A stretch of 26,810 nucleotides of DNA, taken from an uncultured Clostridia bacterium (GTDB lineage: Bacteria > Bacillota > Clostridia > UMGS1883). Made by a program: the position numbers and the translations under genes. Position 1 is the stretch's first letter. The number at the start of each line of letters is the position of its first letter. The stretch lies in NCBI GenBank assembly GCA_934454525.1, contig CAKSFM010000023.1:1-26810 (forward strand), written 5' to 3'. A model generated the notes under the pieces. The model made no database searches. It was not told the DNA's origin and was given only the letters and a program-made list of their open reading frames with translations. Below are positions 10,201 through 17,148 of this stretch, in pieces.

Positions 10201-13064
10201 AATCACCCGACAGCACAACGGTAAATTACGGCGGTGAATATACTTTCACGATAACGGTTGCAGATCATTACAATGCGGATAATATGAGGGTATATGCAAA
10301 CGGAATACTGCTTGTACCCGAAGTAAACGGACGCGTTTATAAATTTGCGGTAAGGAATATTGCCGATGATGTTGTGATTTTCGTATATGGTGTAAAGGCG
10401 GATATATACACTGTCAGGTACATTGCGGACGGTGAAGCTTATTACTCCGAAAAAGTGGCTTACGGCGATAGGGCGCAAAAGCCGAAAACACCTGTGAAAG
10501 AAGGGCATATATTTGCCGGCTGGTTTGCGGGTGAAAATGAATGGGATTTTGCGTCAGGGGTTGAGCGTGATTTGGAGCTTGAAGCAAAATTCGAAACACT
10601 TGCATATTACGTAACAGTTCCGGGCAACAGAGATGAATTTACAGTTGACGCTGCATCGGCAAATCCGGTTGAACACGGCGGCAGCTTCAAATTCAGCATT
10701 ACTGTGGCAGACGGATATAATGCCGCGGATCTGATGGTGTACGCAAACGGCGCTCTGCTTGAAAAAACTGCCGAAAACGGCAGCACCGTATATTACGAAT
10801 TATTAAATATTACCGAGGCAAAGGTTATAACCGTGAGAGGAATCGGGCAAAATACATATTCCGTTGCGTACAGTGCAAATATAGCGGAGTATGTCGGGAA
10901 TATGCCCCAAAATACAGTAAAGGCATACGGCGCTGACATAAATATATCGGATATGATCCCCGAAAGATACGGCTATGATTTTGAAGGATGGTCAACGGAA
11001 AAGGACGGTGCCGTTCAATATTCCGGAGGAGAAATATATTCCGAAAATGCTGACATTAAGCTTTATGCCGTATGGAAAGCAAAGAAATTTGCGGTTGCTT
11101 TTGAAACAAACGGGGGAGTTATAAATTCGGGAGAAATTGCGGAGTATTCCTACGGAACGGGCGCACGGCTTCCGGAGGATGTTTCAAAGAACGGCTATAC
11201 TTTTGCGGGATGGTACGAAGATGAGCTTATGCAGGGTGTGCGCGTATATGAGATTAAGGATAACGACTTCGGAGATAAAACATATTATGCAGCATATACC
11301 ATGGCGAATGTTAATGTGTGCGGTTACACCGGAGAGTATGACGGAAGTGCGCACGATATTTCATACACGCTCGCGGATAATCTGTCCGTTGAAAAATATC
11401 AGTGGTATTTTGTGCCGGGCGGCTCGGATGACGCCGTGCCGGTTTCATCGGCGGCATATAATACATATTCAGTTAAAAATGCGGCGGAGAGCGGCGAATA
11501 CTATTGCTATGTTGAAGCGCTGCTTGACGGTTATGTAATTCGGTTCTTTACTGAAAGAGCAACGGTTGCAATCAGCAGAAAGCCTGTTTGTGTGAAAGCC
11601 GCAGACGGCAGCAAGGTATATGACGCAAAGCCGCTCACCGCAGGCGGAACGGAACTTGCCGGCGGATGCAGCACGGTTGACGGTCACAGAATAACCGCCG
11701 TTATGACCTCTGACAGCACAATAACAAATACAGGTACGGCGGAGAATAAAATAGAGCGGATTGTTATTTCGGACAGTGACAATGCGGATGTGACGGATAA
11801 TTATGAAATCACAATGCAGAACGGTACACTGAGCATTACGCCGCTTGCTCTGACTGCCGTACCGAAAAATATAAGAGCCGGTGCAGGATCTGTTCTTGAT
11901 GAAAACAGTTTGTATGAGGTAAGCGGTGCACTGGGCAATGAAAAGCTCACCCTTGCAAATGTTTCCGTGACGGCTGAAAATGAGAACGGGGAAGGTATTT
12001 CATTTAAAGACGTTACAAAAAGCTCGGGAACATACACGGTTACGATAAACTACAGCGGTTTTAACGGCGATGGCAGCGAAAACTACAGCGGCAGCGGCAC
12101 TGTTGCAGCCACAGTTACAGTTTACAGGCAAAGCGGCGGCGGAGGAGGCGGCGGCAGAGTGACAGCGTCGGAGTACAGGATTGATTTCGATACCAACGGC
12201 GGCAGCAAGGTCGAAAGCCAAAGCGTAAAAAGCGGCGGACAGGCGAAAGTGCCGCAAACGCCCGAAATGAGCGGGTATATCTTCGGCGGATGGTACAGTG
12301 ACAAGGCTTTAACCGAGGAATTTGACTTTAATTCAAAGATTACAAAAAGCATCACACTCTATGCAAAATGGACGGAGATTAAACAAAACGAAGAGAATCC
12401 GTCCGCAGCCGATCCGGCAAAGACGGGAGTTTCAAAAATGCTTGAAACGGAAAAACATTTCGGTTATATGAACGGATACGAGAACAATACTTTCAGACCC
12501 GAAAACAATATGACAAGAGCGGAAGCGGCGCAGATGTTTTATAATTTGCTGCTTGACAAGAATATATCGGGCGAAAAGGCGTTTGATGATGTAAACCCTG
12601 GCGCATGGTATTGCGATGCTGTTGAAGCGCTTGCAAATCTGGGAATTTTAAAAGGAATCGGGGAAAACCGCTTTAATCCCGGCGGTGAAATAACGAGAGC
12701 GGAATTTATTGCAGCGGCAATGAGATTTGTTGATATTGACGCAGTCGGTTCCGAAACGTTTTCCGACGTTTCGCAGGATCACTGGGCGGCAAAGGATATT
12801 TCGGCAGCGGCTTCCCTGGGATGGATATCGGGAAATGACGACGGTACATTTGCCCCGGACGCCTTTATCAGCCGTGCATCAGCCGCGAAAATTGTTAATA
12901 ATATGCTTGGAAGAAGCGCGGACGCTGAATATATAAAATCGCACAGTGACGAAATAACGCTGTTCAGCGATGTTTCACCGCAGGCTTGGTACTATGAAGA
13001 TGTGGCTGAAGCGGCAAATACGCATGAATACGAAAAAAACAGCGGCATTGAAAGCTGGAAATAA
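4242..13064 (+). CDS. Giant secreted InlB-repeat/SLH surface protein, about 2,940 aa
   Basis: A signal peptide (MKKRFISFIMALCFAVFALP, cleavage near AFAQ) precedes an unrecognised beta-rich N-terminal region (to about residue 230) and a linking region (about 230-415). About twenty Listeria-Bacteroides/InlB-type B-repeats follow ('YTVTFDMQGGSGG ... GYTFGGYF ... TLYAKW'), interrupted by 'GEGYTVES..YGGEYSFTIT' modules. Around residues 2360-2630 there is an MBG-like stretch (VYDAKPLTAGG), then a Gly-rich hinge and one more B-repeat. Three SLH motifs end the protein (from about 2735; FRPENNMTRAEAAQMF, FNPGGEITRAEFIAAA, and a more divergent last copy). SLH motifs bind pyruvylated wall polymers, so it should sit on the cell surface as an adhesin or matrix fibre. 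The ATG at 4242 is preferred because GGAAAGGA ends 11 bases before it; an ATG at 4230 overlaps that site. No enzyme domain is visible. Confidence 0.93.
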   Translation: MKKRFISFIMALCFAVFALPPLERPAFAQLTKREDWNGKQRTSNLIPKLKEGDTLTAVGWKNIGDQITLTAFNIDNGNYNNQFGIRARTLSDDIGNKDYTGGVYWQVNFSDEDKVKINKGDIYLNAAARYWFAASTHHYISLRFEFFDANNVTSGDSYKKTFNEYYVFQTDVYMQTSKVKIPENTAYVKIWFSNWGSTSARPFIGDMSARLFDETAPKPVGTPSEYSVNGSTALPLYTVPGDKVTYALKFDEAVTVSNVPTLGLSTGSGVSCDVTYSADRQTVYLTAALANTGKNEDLKLKKISGLSVADDSGNVFNYSNSSLNIGSLSYKSVFNVTGRLTNMQLSGAAAARYGEDYQALLKPSAGYKVPDNVSVKVKGVSVSGYTYDKLTGKILIKASEICGDIEIAASAVPQTYTVTFDMQGGSGGTNKVSAAYLQAMPAVTPPSKAGYTFGGYFTETGGGGIRYYNYDGKATRNYDKPSDVTLYAKWSAREYTVTLDAAGGTGSGTVTAVYDADMPSIVKPVKKGYTFLGYFTQQNGGGERYYNADGTSAKRYDKTDGLMLYAGWSANSYTVTFDMQGGSGGTASTDVVYDNNMPSVTPPSRTGYTFAGYFEKADGGAQYYYANGEGTCLYDKDASCTLYAHWTANTYDVVLNAQGGSGGSAFTAVFGSDMPVIAAPDKPGYLFGGYFEKENGGGTKYYNADCSSASVYNKAEGMTLYALWTPITYNIQLYSKGENVGTLKDVVYGELRVPSAEELGISYPNHRFVGWNMYDEQNWAMYTAGRTYAAGLVTEQGKTAYVYAAWLEKDKYTVTYDANGGEGAPSAVEVHADETIRLSSAVPARKDYTFVGWSENSVSDSAQYQPNDSFTMGNSLVTLFAIWRKNPELSYNANGGVFSTYAGVSYPAAGSLVTLTGAVPQRNGYIFRGWAESKTATVAEIVHSPYTMPDSDTVLYAVFEPVRYTVNVFAAEGYSVSGIDADGYMLGEYAEFTVSGAAPKVYINGALAQPLNGKYRFEIRDNSSVTVSDTSALNVIYNANGGVNAPVDMRIYANGEMASVKTEKPVRTGYTFIGWAAGADLGYAQYTGGENIPVTAEDIVLYAVWEPVSYRIKYDAGGGSGDMAATEAVYDRELTLSPNLFAKTGCQFAGWSYDAGGELAYAGGAKVKNLTDVQNGEITLYAVWNGAKTKINFNFEGGSSGTPFCVAEYGNPLPADKLAAPCRYGYIFAGYYTLKNKGGNLVYNADMTPADSYRVNPWNSVANEFDLYAAWEPVSYTVAFVNGTETLNTLPAVYGDIFRLPTAESLGISVPNGYSFDGWSVAAGSDTVYYRDGQEIAAGLAGENGAVVCLYAVIRRNESFTVTLPSPQKGYKIYYNNLEVTSQKDITVSRGDDISFTVCIEDGYSSDKMTVSANGIMLGAVQINGSNYTYNIKHISADTSVNIYHVKKETFRIMLNDGTGYSISPKNTVVENGDSFSFTVTLADGYKTAAPVVFVNGNTLTGTRNGDAFTYTVPDITSQPVISVAVAKRPQHTVTFISNGSIYSIAAVEENMKIVQPGTPERSGYTFGGWYKDAACIYPYDFQTGAAEDIKLYAKWTADTYAVEYNKNTDDNVAVPSGQTKKHDSVLILNPQIPSRTGYNFAAWNTKADGTGTSYAAGSELSVNADITLYAQWKIKKFAVSFITGEGVSGTISANEAEYNGTVTVTAVSGSGFGALSVNAIPEENAELISEGVYRITGAVSFVASATVKEIFTANFYYDNGLYYTQSALDGSAAALVLPNPPSKPGYSFIGWYTEQTGGIKIDETMIIDKNLSVYARFAANTLNVIPAQSGEGYTVESADSTTVHYGGEYSFTITMAEHYNADNMKVYANGILLSGNADGGVYSYSIKNITADQVITVTGTELDKHTITYMFEGQVYLTVQSDYNSFLTEPVSPAKQGEVFKGWSDGQRFWNFSEDRVTSDMTLCPIWESGILSVTPAQSGEGYTVESPDSTTVNYGGEYTFTITVADHYNADNMRVYANGILLVPEVNGRVYKFAVRNIADDVVIFVYGVKADIYTVRYIADGEAYYSEKVAYGDRAQKPKTPVKEGHIFAGWFAGENEWDFASGVERDLELEAKFETLAYYVTVPGNRDEFTVDAASANPVEHGGSFKFSITVADGYNAADLMVYANGALLEKTAENGSTVYYELLNITEAKVITVRGIGQNTYSVAYSANIAEYVGNMPQNTVKAYGADINISDMIPERYGYDFEGWSTEKDGAVQYSGGEIYSENADIKLYAVWKAKKFAVAFETNGGVINSGEIAEYSYGTGARLPEDVSKNGYTFAGWYEDELMQGVRVYEIKDNDFGDKTYYAAYTMANVNVCGYTGEYDGSAHDISYTLADNLSVEKYQWYFVPGGSDDAVPVSSAAYNTYSVKNAAESGEYYCYVEALLDGYVIRFFTERATVAISRKPVCVKAADGSKVYDAKPLTAGGTELAGGCSTVDGHRITAVMTSDSTITNTGTAENKIERIVISDSDNADVTDNYEITMQNGTLSITPLALTAVPKNIRAGAGSVLDENSLYEVSGALGNEKLTLANVSVTAENENGEGISFKDVTKSSGTYTVTINYSGFNGDGSENYSGSGTVAATVTVYRQSGGGGGGGRVTASEYRIDFDTNGGSKVESQSVKSGGQAKVPQTPEMSGYIFGGWYSDKALTEEFDFNSKITKSITLYAKWTEIKQNEENPSAADPAKTGVSKMLETEKHFGYMNGYENNTFRPENNMTRAEAAQMFYNLLLDKNISGEKAFDDVNPGAWYCDAVEALANLGILKGIGENRFNPGGEITRAEFIAAAMRFVDIDAVGSETFSDVSQDHWAAKDISAAASLGWISGNDDGTFAPDAFISRASAAKIVNNMLGRSADAEYIKSHSDEITLFSDVSPQAWYYEDVAEAANTHEYEKNSGIESWK
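9721..9863 (+). repeat. Intragenic direct repeat, copy 1
   Basis: This 143-base segment begins CTGCGCAGAGCGG and encodes AQSGEGYTVES through YANGILL. It recurs almost unchanged exactly 450 bases downstream, indicating a recent module duplication inside the surface-protein gene. Confidence 0.85.
10171..10313 (+). repeat. Intragenic direct repeat, copy 2
   Basis: This is the second copy of the 9721-9863 segment. It differs by scattered, partly synonymous changes (for example GGTGAGGGG to GGCGAGGGG). It keeps reading frame and length. Confidence 0.85.
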
Positions 13065-13093
13065 CATTAAATGCTGACGTTTGTAAAAAAATG

Positions 13094-13122
13094 TTGACAT
13101 TGAGGAAAACCTGTGGTAATAT
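13094..13122 (+). promoter_or_regulatory. Strong promoter for the 27-codon gene
   Basis: A perfect TTGACA (13094-13099), a 17-base spacer and TAATAT (13117-13122) lie about 30 bases before the start of the small gene. Confidence 0.7.
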
Positions 13123-13151
13123 TAAAATATAGATTTAGTAGGAGATAAGCT

Positions 13152-13235
13152 ATGAGTATTCTTATTTTTGCAGCTGCATATTATTACTTTTACTTTATTA
13201 GTGAGAGAAGTAAAAGTGATTTCTGCTGCAATTAA
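13152..13235 (+). CDS. Putative 27-aa membrane-type small protein
   Basis: The frame runs ATG to TAA with GGAG (13141-13144) seven bases before the ATG. The product starts MSILIFAAAYYYFYFISERS and ends in SDFCCN: one hydrophobic, aromatic-rich segment of about 16 residues, a short charged stretch, and a terminal pair of cysteines. It has its own consensus promoter and an excellent terminator, so it forms a complete transcription unit of about 165 bases between the surface protein and the paaK operon. I do not recognise the family. Alternatively the transcript could act as an RNA: ACTTTTACT (13186-13194) and AGTAAAAGT (13209-13217) form a stem inside the frame. Function is unknown. Confidence 0.5.
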   Translation: MSILIFAAAYYYFYFISERSKSDFCCN

Positions 13236-13259
13236 GATTACGGTGCGGATTTGATTCGG

Positions 13260-13295
13260 CCCGGCAGTGAAATCACTGCCGGGTTTGTTTTTTTC
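13260..13295 (+). terminator. Strong terminator of the 27-codon gene
   Basis: CCCGGCAGTG-AAAT-CACTGCCGGG is a perfect 10-bp stem followed by TTTGTTTTTTT. Confidence 0.9.
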
Positions 13296-13315
13296 TGCGG
13301 AAAGAGTGAAAAATG

Positions 13316-13350
13316 TTGACATTTTGAACCGTGTTTGATACAATTATAAT
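13316..13350 (+). promoter_or_regulatory. Promoter of the paaK-iorAB-paaK operon
   Basis: TTGACA (13316-13321), a 17-base spacer and TACAAT (13339-13344) are followed at once by an additional TATAAT. The leader to the first gene is about 155 bases. It contains a small GAAATTG/CAATTTC hairpin (13461-13485) but no riboswitch or T-box that I can recognise. Confidence 0.65.
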
Positions 13351-13509
13351 GCACTTTAATGCTCTGCAACTGCACAGTGTTAAAGCGAAAGCGGCAATAA
13401 ACATTATAGAATTCAGCGGTAATGATGTTTGCTTTAAACACAATATGTGATAAAATAAAGGAAATTGTCTGTATCGGGCAATTTCTCAAAATAAAGTGAG
13501 GTATTTGAA

Positions 13510-14817
13510 ATGGGCTTTTTTCAGAAAGAAATTGAAACGATGCCGAGAAAGGAAATTGAAAAGCTTCAGCTTGAGCGGCTGAAAGAAACGGTTGCTTATT
13601 GCTACAACAATGTGCCGTTCTATCACAAAAAACTGACGGACGCAGGAATAGGCGATGGGAGCAAAATCAGGCAGCTTTCCGATATTGAGTATATTCCTTT
13701 CACCACAAAGGATGATTTCCGCGACAATTACCCGTTCGGAATGGCGGCATGTTCAATGCGCGATGTTGTGCGGATTCATGCATCATCGGGTACAACGGGC
13801 AAGCCGACGGTCGGTGTTTATACGAAAGATGATATTGATATATGGAGCGATTGCGTTGCCCGCGTGGCAGCTGCCGGCGGAGTCAGCGACAATGATATAA
13901 TTCAGATTTCGTTCGGTTACGGATTGTTTACGGGCGCGCTGGGATTGCATTACGGTCTTGAAAAACTCGGTGCAACGGTTATTCCGGCGTCATCGGGAAA
14001 CACTGAAAAGCAAATGATGATGATGCGCGACTTCGGCGTTACGGGACTTGTTGCCACCCCGTCATATGCGCTTTATCTGAGCGAATCTATCAAGGAAGCG
14101 CCTTATCCGCTTTCGGACTACAGCCTTAAGCTCGGAATTTTGGGAAGCGAGCCTTGCACACCCGAAATGCGCGATACAATAGAAAAAAATCTTAATATAT
14201 ATGTTTCCGATAACTACGGAATGACGGAGCTTGGCGGTCCGGGAGTGAGCGGAGACTGCGAAATGCGTGACGGTATGCACTTTGCCGAAGATCATTTTCT
14301 GCCGGAGATAATTGATGCGGACGGAAACCGCCTTGGGGAAAACACGGCAGGCGAGCTTGTTGTGACAACGCTTACAAGGCGCGGAATGCCGGTGCTTCGT
14401 TACCGCACAAAGGATATAACGAAAATTACATATGAACCTTGCAAATGCGGAAGAACACACGCAAGAATGGCAAAAACAATGGGAAGAACGGATGACATGC
14501 TGATCATCAAGGGCGTTAACGTTTTCCCGACGCAGATTGAAAGCGCGCTTATCACGGTGGATAAAATCGGTCCGCATTATCAGCTGATTATCCGCCGCAA
14601 AAACTTTAAGGATACGCTTGAAATCAAGGTTGAGCTTGTGGACGCAAGTGTGCTTGAAAGCTTCGGGGAACTTGAAAGCCTGCAGAAAAAGGTTCAGGAG
14701 AAGCTGAAAAGTGTGCTCGGACTTCAGACGAAGGTCACGCTTGTTCAGCCGAAAACGCTCGAACGGTTTCAGGGAAAGGCAAAGAGAATACTCGATTTGA
14801 GAAATGAAGGAGAATGA
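13510..14817 (+). CDS. paaK: Phenylacetate-CoA ligase family protein (first copy)
   Basis: The 435-aa AMP-forming acyl-CoA ligase resembles PaaK. Visible motifs are the phosphate-binding loop SSGTTGKPT (about residue 93), the A5-like DNYGMTELGGPG (about 236), YRTKD (about 298) and GRTDDMLIIKGVNVFPTQIE (about 325). CKCGRTH is the Cys-containing segment common in this family. The enzyme converts an aryl-acetate plus CoA and ATP to aryl-acetyl-CoA, AMP and PPi; the reverse would conserve energy. It starts behind GTGAGG with 8-base spacing. It is the first gene of an operon with iorA and iorB, which produce or use aryl-acetyl-CoA. The precise substrate (phenyl-, indole- or hydroxyphenyl-acetate) cannot be told from sequence. 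Confidence 0.93.
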   Translation: MGFFQKEIETMPRKEIEKLQLERLKETVAYCYNNVPFYHKKLTDAGIGDGSKIRQLSDIEYIPFTTKDDFRDNYPFGMAACSMRDVVRIHASSGTTGKPTVGVYTKDDIDIWSDCVARVAAAGGVSDNDIIQISFGYGLFTGALGLHYGLEKLGATVIPASSGNTEKQMMMMRDFGVTGLVATPSYALYLSESIKEAPYPLSDYSLKLGILGSEPCTPEMRDTIEKNLNIYVSDNYGMTELGGPGVSGDCEMRDGMHFAEDHFLPEIIDADGNRLGENTAGELVVTTLTRRGMPVLRYRTKDITKITYEPCKCGRTHARMAKTMGRTDDMLIIKGVNVFPTQIESALITVDKIGPHYQLIIRRKNFKDTLEIKVELVDASVLESFGELESLQKKVQEKLKSVLGLQTKVTLVQPKTLERFQGKAKRILDLRNEGE

Positions 14818-14819
14818 TT

Positions 14820-16559
14820 ATGAAACAGCTGCTTATAGGAAATGCCGCGGTTGCGCGCGGACTTTATGAGGCTGGCTGCTCCGTTATATCAAGCTACCCG
14901 GGTACGCCAAGCACGGAGATAACGGAGTTTGCCGCAAAAAATGATGAAATCTACTGTGAATGGGCACCGAATGAAAAGGTTGCCATGGAGGTTGCTTTCG
15001 GTGCGTCGCTGCGCGGTGTGCGCAGCTGCTGTGCAATGAAGCATGTCGGATTAAATGTTGCGGCAGACCCGCTTTTCACGCTTTCGTATACCGGTGTGAA
15101 CGGCGGACTGGTTGTGTGCGTTGCAGATGACCCCGGTATGCATTCCTCGCAGAATGAGCAGGATTCAAGGCATTATGCAATCGGTGCAAAAGTGCCGATG
15201 CTTGAACCGGCCGACTCAGCCGAAGCTTACGAATTTGCAAAGGCTGCATTTGAGCTTTCGGAAAAATATGACACACCTGTGCTGCTCAGAATGTGCACAA
15301 GAATTGCACACTCGCAGAGCATTGCTGAAACAGGTGAGCGCGGCGAAGTGAAAAATATTCCTTATGAAAAGAACGGCGAAAAATACATTATGATGCCCGG
15401 CAATGCAAAAAAACGCCACCCTGTTGTTGAGGAAAGAACAAGAAAGCTTATTGAGCTTTCGGAAAAATGCGCATTTAACAAAATTGAGAAGAACAGCTCC
15501 GAAACAGGAATAATCACATCCGGAACGTGCTATCAGTATGTTAAGGAGGTTTTCGGTGACAGTGTGAGCGTTTTCAAGCTTGGCATGGTGAATCCGCTGC
15601 CCGAAAAGAGCCTTCGCGATTTTGCTGCGTCTGTCAAAAAGCTTTATGTTGTTGAAGAGCTTGACCCGATTATTGAAAATCACTGCAAGGCACTCGGATT
15701 GTCGGTTGAGGGAAAGAGTATGTTTTCTATGCTCGGCGAATTTTCGCAGGAAACGATTGCGGAGGCATTTGGACATGAAAAGCCGGAGACATACGAAAAT
15801 AAAACTCCGATTCCCGTTCGCCCACCGATGATGTGCGCCGGATGCCCCCACAGAGGAATGTATTATGTCCTTTCGAAAAACCATATCACGGTGCTCGGAG
15901 ATATAGGCTGCTACACGCTTGGTGCACAGGCGCCGCTGTTTGCGCTTGATTCAACGCTTTGTATGGGAGCGTCGGTTTCCGGGCTGCATGGATTCAATAA
16001 AGCCGGCGGCAGCGGGAGCGAGGGAAAGAGCGTTTGCGTTATAGGTGATTCAACATTCATGCATTCGGGTGTGACGGGACTAATTAATATAGCGTACAAC
16101 GGTTCAAATTCAACCGTTATCATACTTGACAATTCGATAACAGGTATGACCGGGCATCAGCAGAATCCCACCACAGGATATAACATAAAAGGTGACCCTG
16201 CCGGAAAAATTGACCTTGAATCACTTTGCCGCGCCGTTGGGATTAACAGAATCCGCGTTGTTGACCCGTATGACCTTGATGCGTGTGAAAAGGCGCTTCG
16301 CGAGGAGCTTGCGGCAAACGAACCGTCGGTTATCATTTCGCGCCGTCCGTGTGTTCTGCTTAAGTATGTTAAGCCGAAAACACCGCTTGAGGTTGACCAC
16401 GAAAAATGCAGAGGCTGCAAAAAGTGCATGAAGTTCGGCTGCCCTGCAATCAGCATACACAACGGAAAGGCTGCAATTGATAAAACGCTGTGCATCGGCT
16501 GTGAAGTCTGTACGCAGCTGTGCGGATTCGGTGCTATCGGAAACGGGGGGAACGAATAA
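14820..16559 (+). CDS. iorA: Indolepyruvate ferredoxin oxidoreductase, alpha subunit
   Basis: The 579-aa subunit decarboxylates aryl-pyruvates (from Trp, Phe or Tyr) to aryl-acetyl-CoA while reducing ferredoxin. It contains the N-terminal pyrimidine-binding domain (SSYPGTPSTEI near residue 25) and the TPP/Mg domain (MCAGCPHRGMYY, GDIGCYTLG, GDSTFMHSG, DNSITGMTGHQ). The C-terminal 2[4Fe-4S] domain has CRGCKKCMKFGCP and CIGCEVCTQLCG. Length and order match the family. The ATG at 14820 is preferred: AAGGAG (14807-14812) ends 7 bases before it, while the in-frame ATG at 14814 is too close. It begins 2 bases after the upstream paaK stop and overlaps iorB by one base (TAATG), so the subunits are co-translated. 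Confidence 0.96.
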   Translation: MKQLLIGNAAVARGLYEAGCSVISSYPGTPSTEITEFAAKNDEIYCEWAPNEKVAMEVAFGASLRGVRSCCAMKHVGLNVAADPLFTLSYTGVNGGLVVCVADDPGMHSSQNEQDSRHYAIGAKVPMLEPADSAEAYEFAKAAFELSEKYDTPVLLRMCTRIAHSQSIAETGERGEVKNIPYEKNGEKYIMMPGNAKKRHPVVEERTRKLIELSEKCAFNKIEKNSSETGIITSGTCYQYVKEVFGDSVSVFKLGMVNPLPEKSLRDFAASVKKLYVVEELDPIIENHCKALGLSVEGKSMFSMLGEFSQETIAEAFGHEKPETYENKTPIPVRPPMMCAGCPHRGMYYVLSKNHITVLGDIGCYTLGAQAPLFALDSTLCMGASVSGLHGFNKAGGSGSEGKSVCVIGDSTFMHSGVTGLINIAYNGSNSTVIILDNSITGMTGHQQNPTTGYNIKGDPAGKIDLESLCRAVGINRIRVVDPYDLDACEKALREELAANEPSVIISRRPCVLLKYVKPKTPLEVDHEKCRGCKKCMKFGCPAISIHNGKAAIDKTLCIGCEVCTQLCGFGAIGNGGNE

Positions 16560-17131
16560 TGGAAACTAAAAACATTATGATTGTCGGCGTTGGCGGACAG
16601 GGATCGCTTTTGGCAAGCAAGCTGCTCGGAAAGCTGCTCGTTTCTGAGGGATTTGATGTGAAGGTGTCCGAAGTTCACGGAATGAGTCAGCGCGGAGGAT
16701 CCGTTGTAACATATGTGCGCTTCGGTGATAAGGTTTACTCTCCGATTATAACGGACGGTGAAGCTGATTTTATAGTATCGTTCGAAAAAATTGAAGCAGC
16801 AAGATGGCTTCCGTGCCTTAAAAAAGGCGGAACGATTGTTGTGAACACTCAGCAGATAGATCCTATGCCAGTCATAATCGGTAAGGCGGATTATCCCGGA
16901 CATGTTTTGGAAGAAATAAAGGACGAGGGAGCACATGTTGACGCTGTTGACGCACTTTCGCTCGCGGAAGAGGCAGGCTCTGTCAAAGCGGTAAACATTG
17001 TGCTGATGGCTCGCCTTGCAAGATATTTTGATATTCCGTATGATTCGTGGATCAGGGCAATTGAAAACACGGTTGCGCCGAAATTTGCGGAAATGAATAA
17101 AAAGGCCTTTGAGTTGGGCTATAATCTCTGA
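16559..17131 (+). CDS. iorB: Indolepyruvate ferredoxin oxidoreductase, beta subunit
   Basis: The 190-aa protein corresponds to the gamma/beta-type subunit of 2-oxoacid:ferredoxin oxidoreductases. It starts METKNIMIVGVGGQGSLLAS, with the Gly-rich 'GVGGQG' nucleotide/CoA-binding loop, and has the signature SEVHGMSQRGGSV (about residue 37). It pairs with IorA to form the active TPP enzyme in the cytoplasm. The ATG overlaps the iorA stop (TAATG). The reading frame is open further upstream inside iorA, but GGGGGG just before the junction and the family's usual N-terminus support this start. Length is normal. Confidence 0.95.
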   Translation: METKNIMIVGVGGQGSLLASKLLGKLLVSEGFDVKVSEVHGMSQRGGSVVTYVRFGDKVYSPIITDGEADFIVSFEKIEAARWLPCLKKGGTIVVNTQQIDPMPVIIGKADYPGHVLEEIKDEGAHVDAVDALSLAEEAGSVKAVNIVLMARLARYFDIPYDSWIRAIENTVAPKFAEMNKKAFELGYNL

Positions 17132-17148
17132 GCAAAGGAATGATTGCA

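Noticed and set aside
11137..11538. 133-codon frame inside the surface-protein gene
   Set aside because: It is an alternate frame of a repeat-rich gene with biased codons, and has no independent signals.
4242..13064. Reading the repeat-rich region as a CRISPR array or tandem DNA satellite
   Set aside because: The repeats are diverged protein modules in one uninterrupted frame with no regular DNA spacer pattern.
13065..13105. Inverted repeat as terminator of the surface-protein gene (ATGCTGACGTTT / AAATGTTGACAT)
   Set aside because: The stem needs several wobble pairs and a mismatch and overlaps the next promoter's TTGACA, so it is too weak to call.
13418..13498. 25-codon frame starting ATGATG in the paaK leader
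   Set aside because: It has no ribosome binding site and its 3' part overlaps the GAAATTG/CAATTTC stem; a leader peptide is possible but unsupported.
13351..13509. T-box or riboswitch in the paaK-ior leader
   Set aside because: I looked for a T-box AGGGTGG-type sequence or a conserved aptamer core in this aromatic-acid operon leader and found none; only a short 7-bp stem is present.
15216..15884. 222-codon open frame antisense to iorA
   Set aside because: It is a shadow of the iorA reading frame, with no family resemblance and no start signals.
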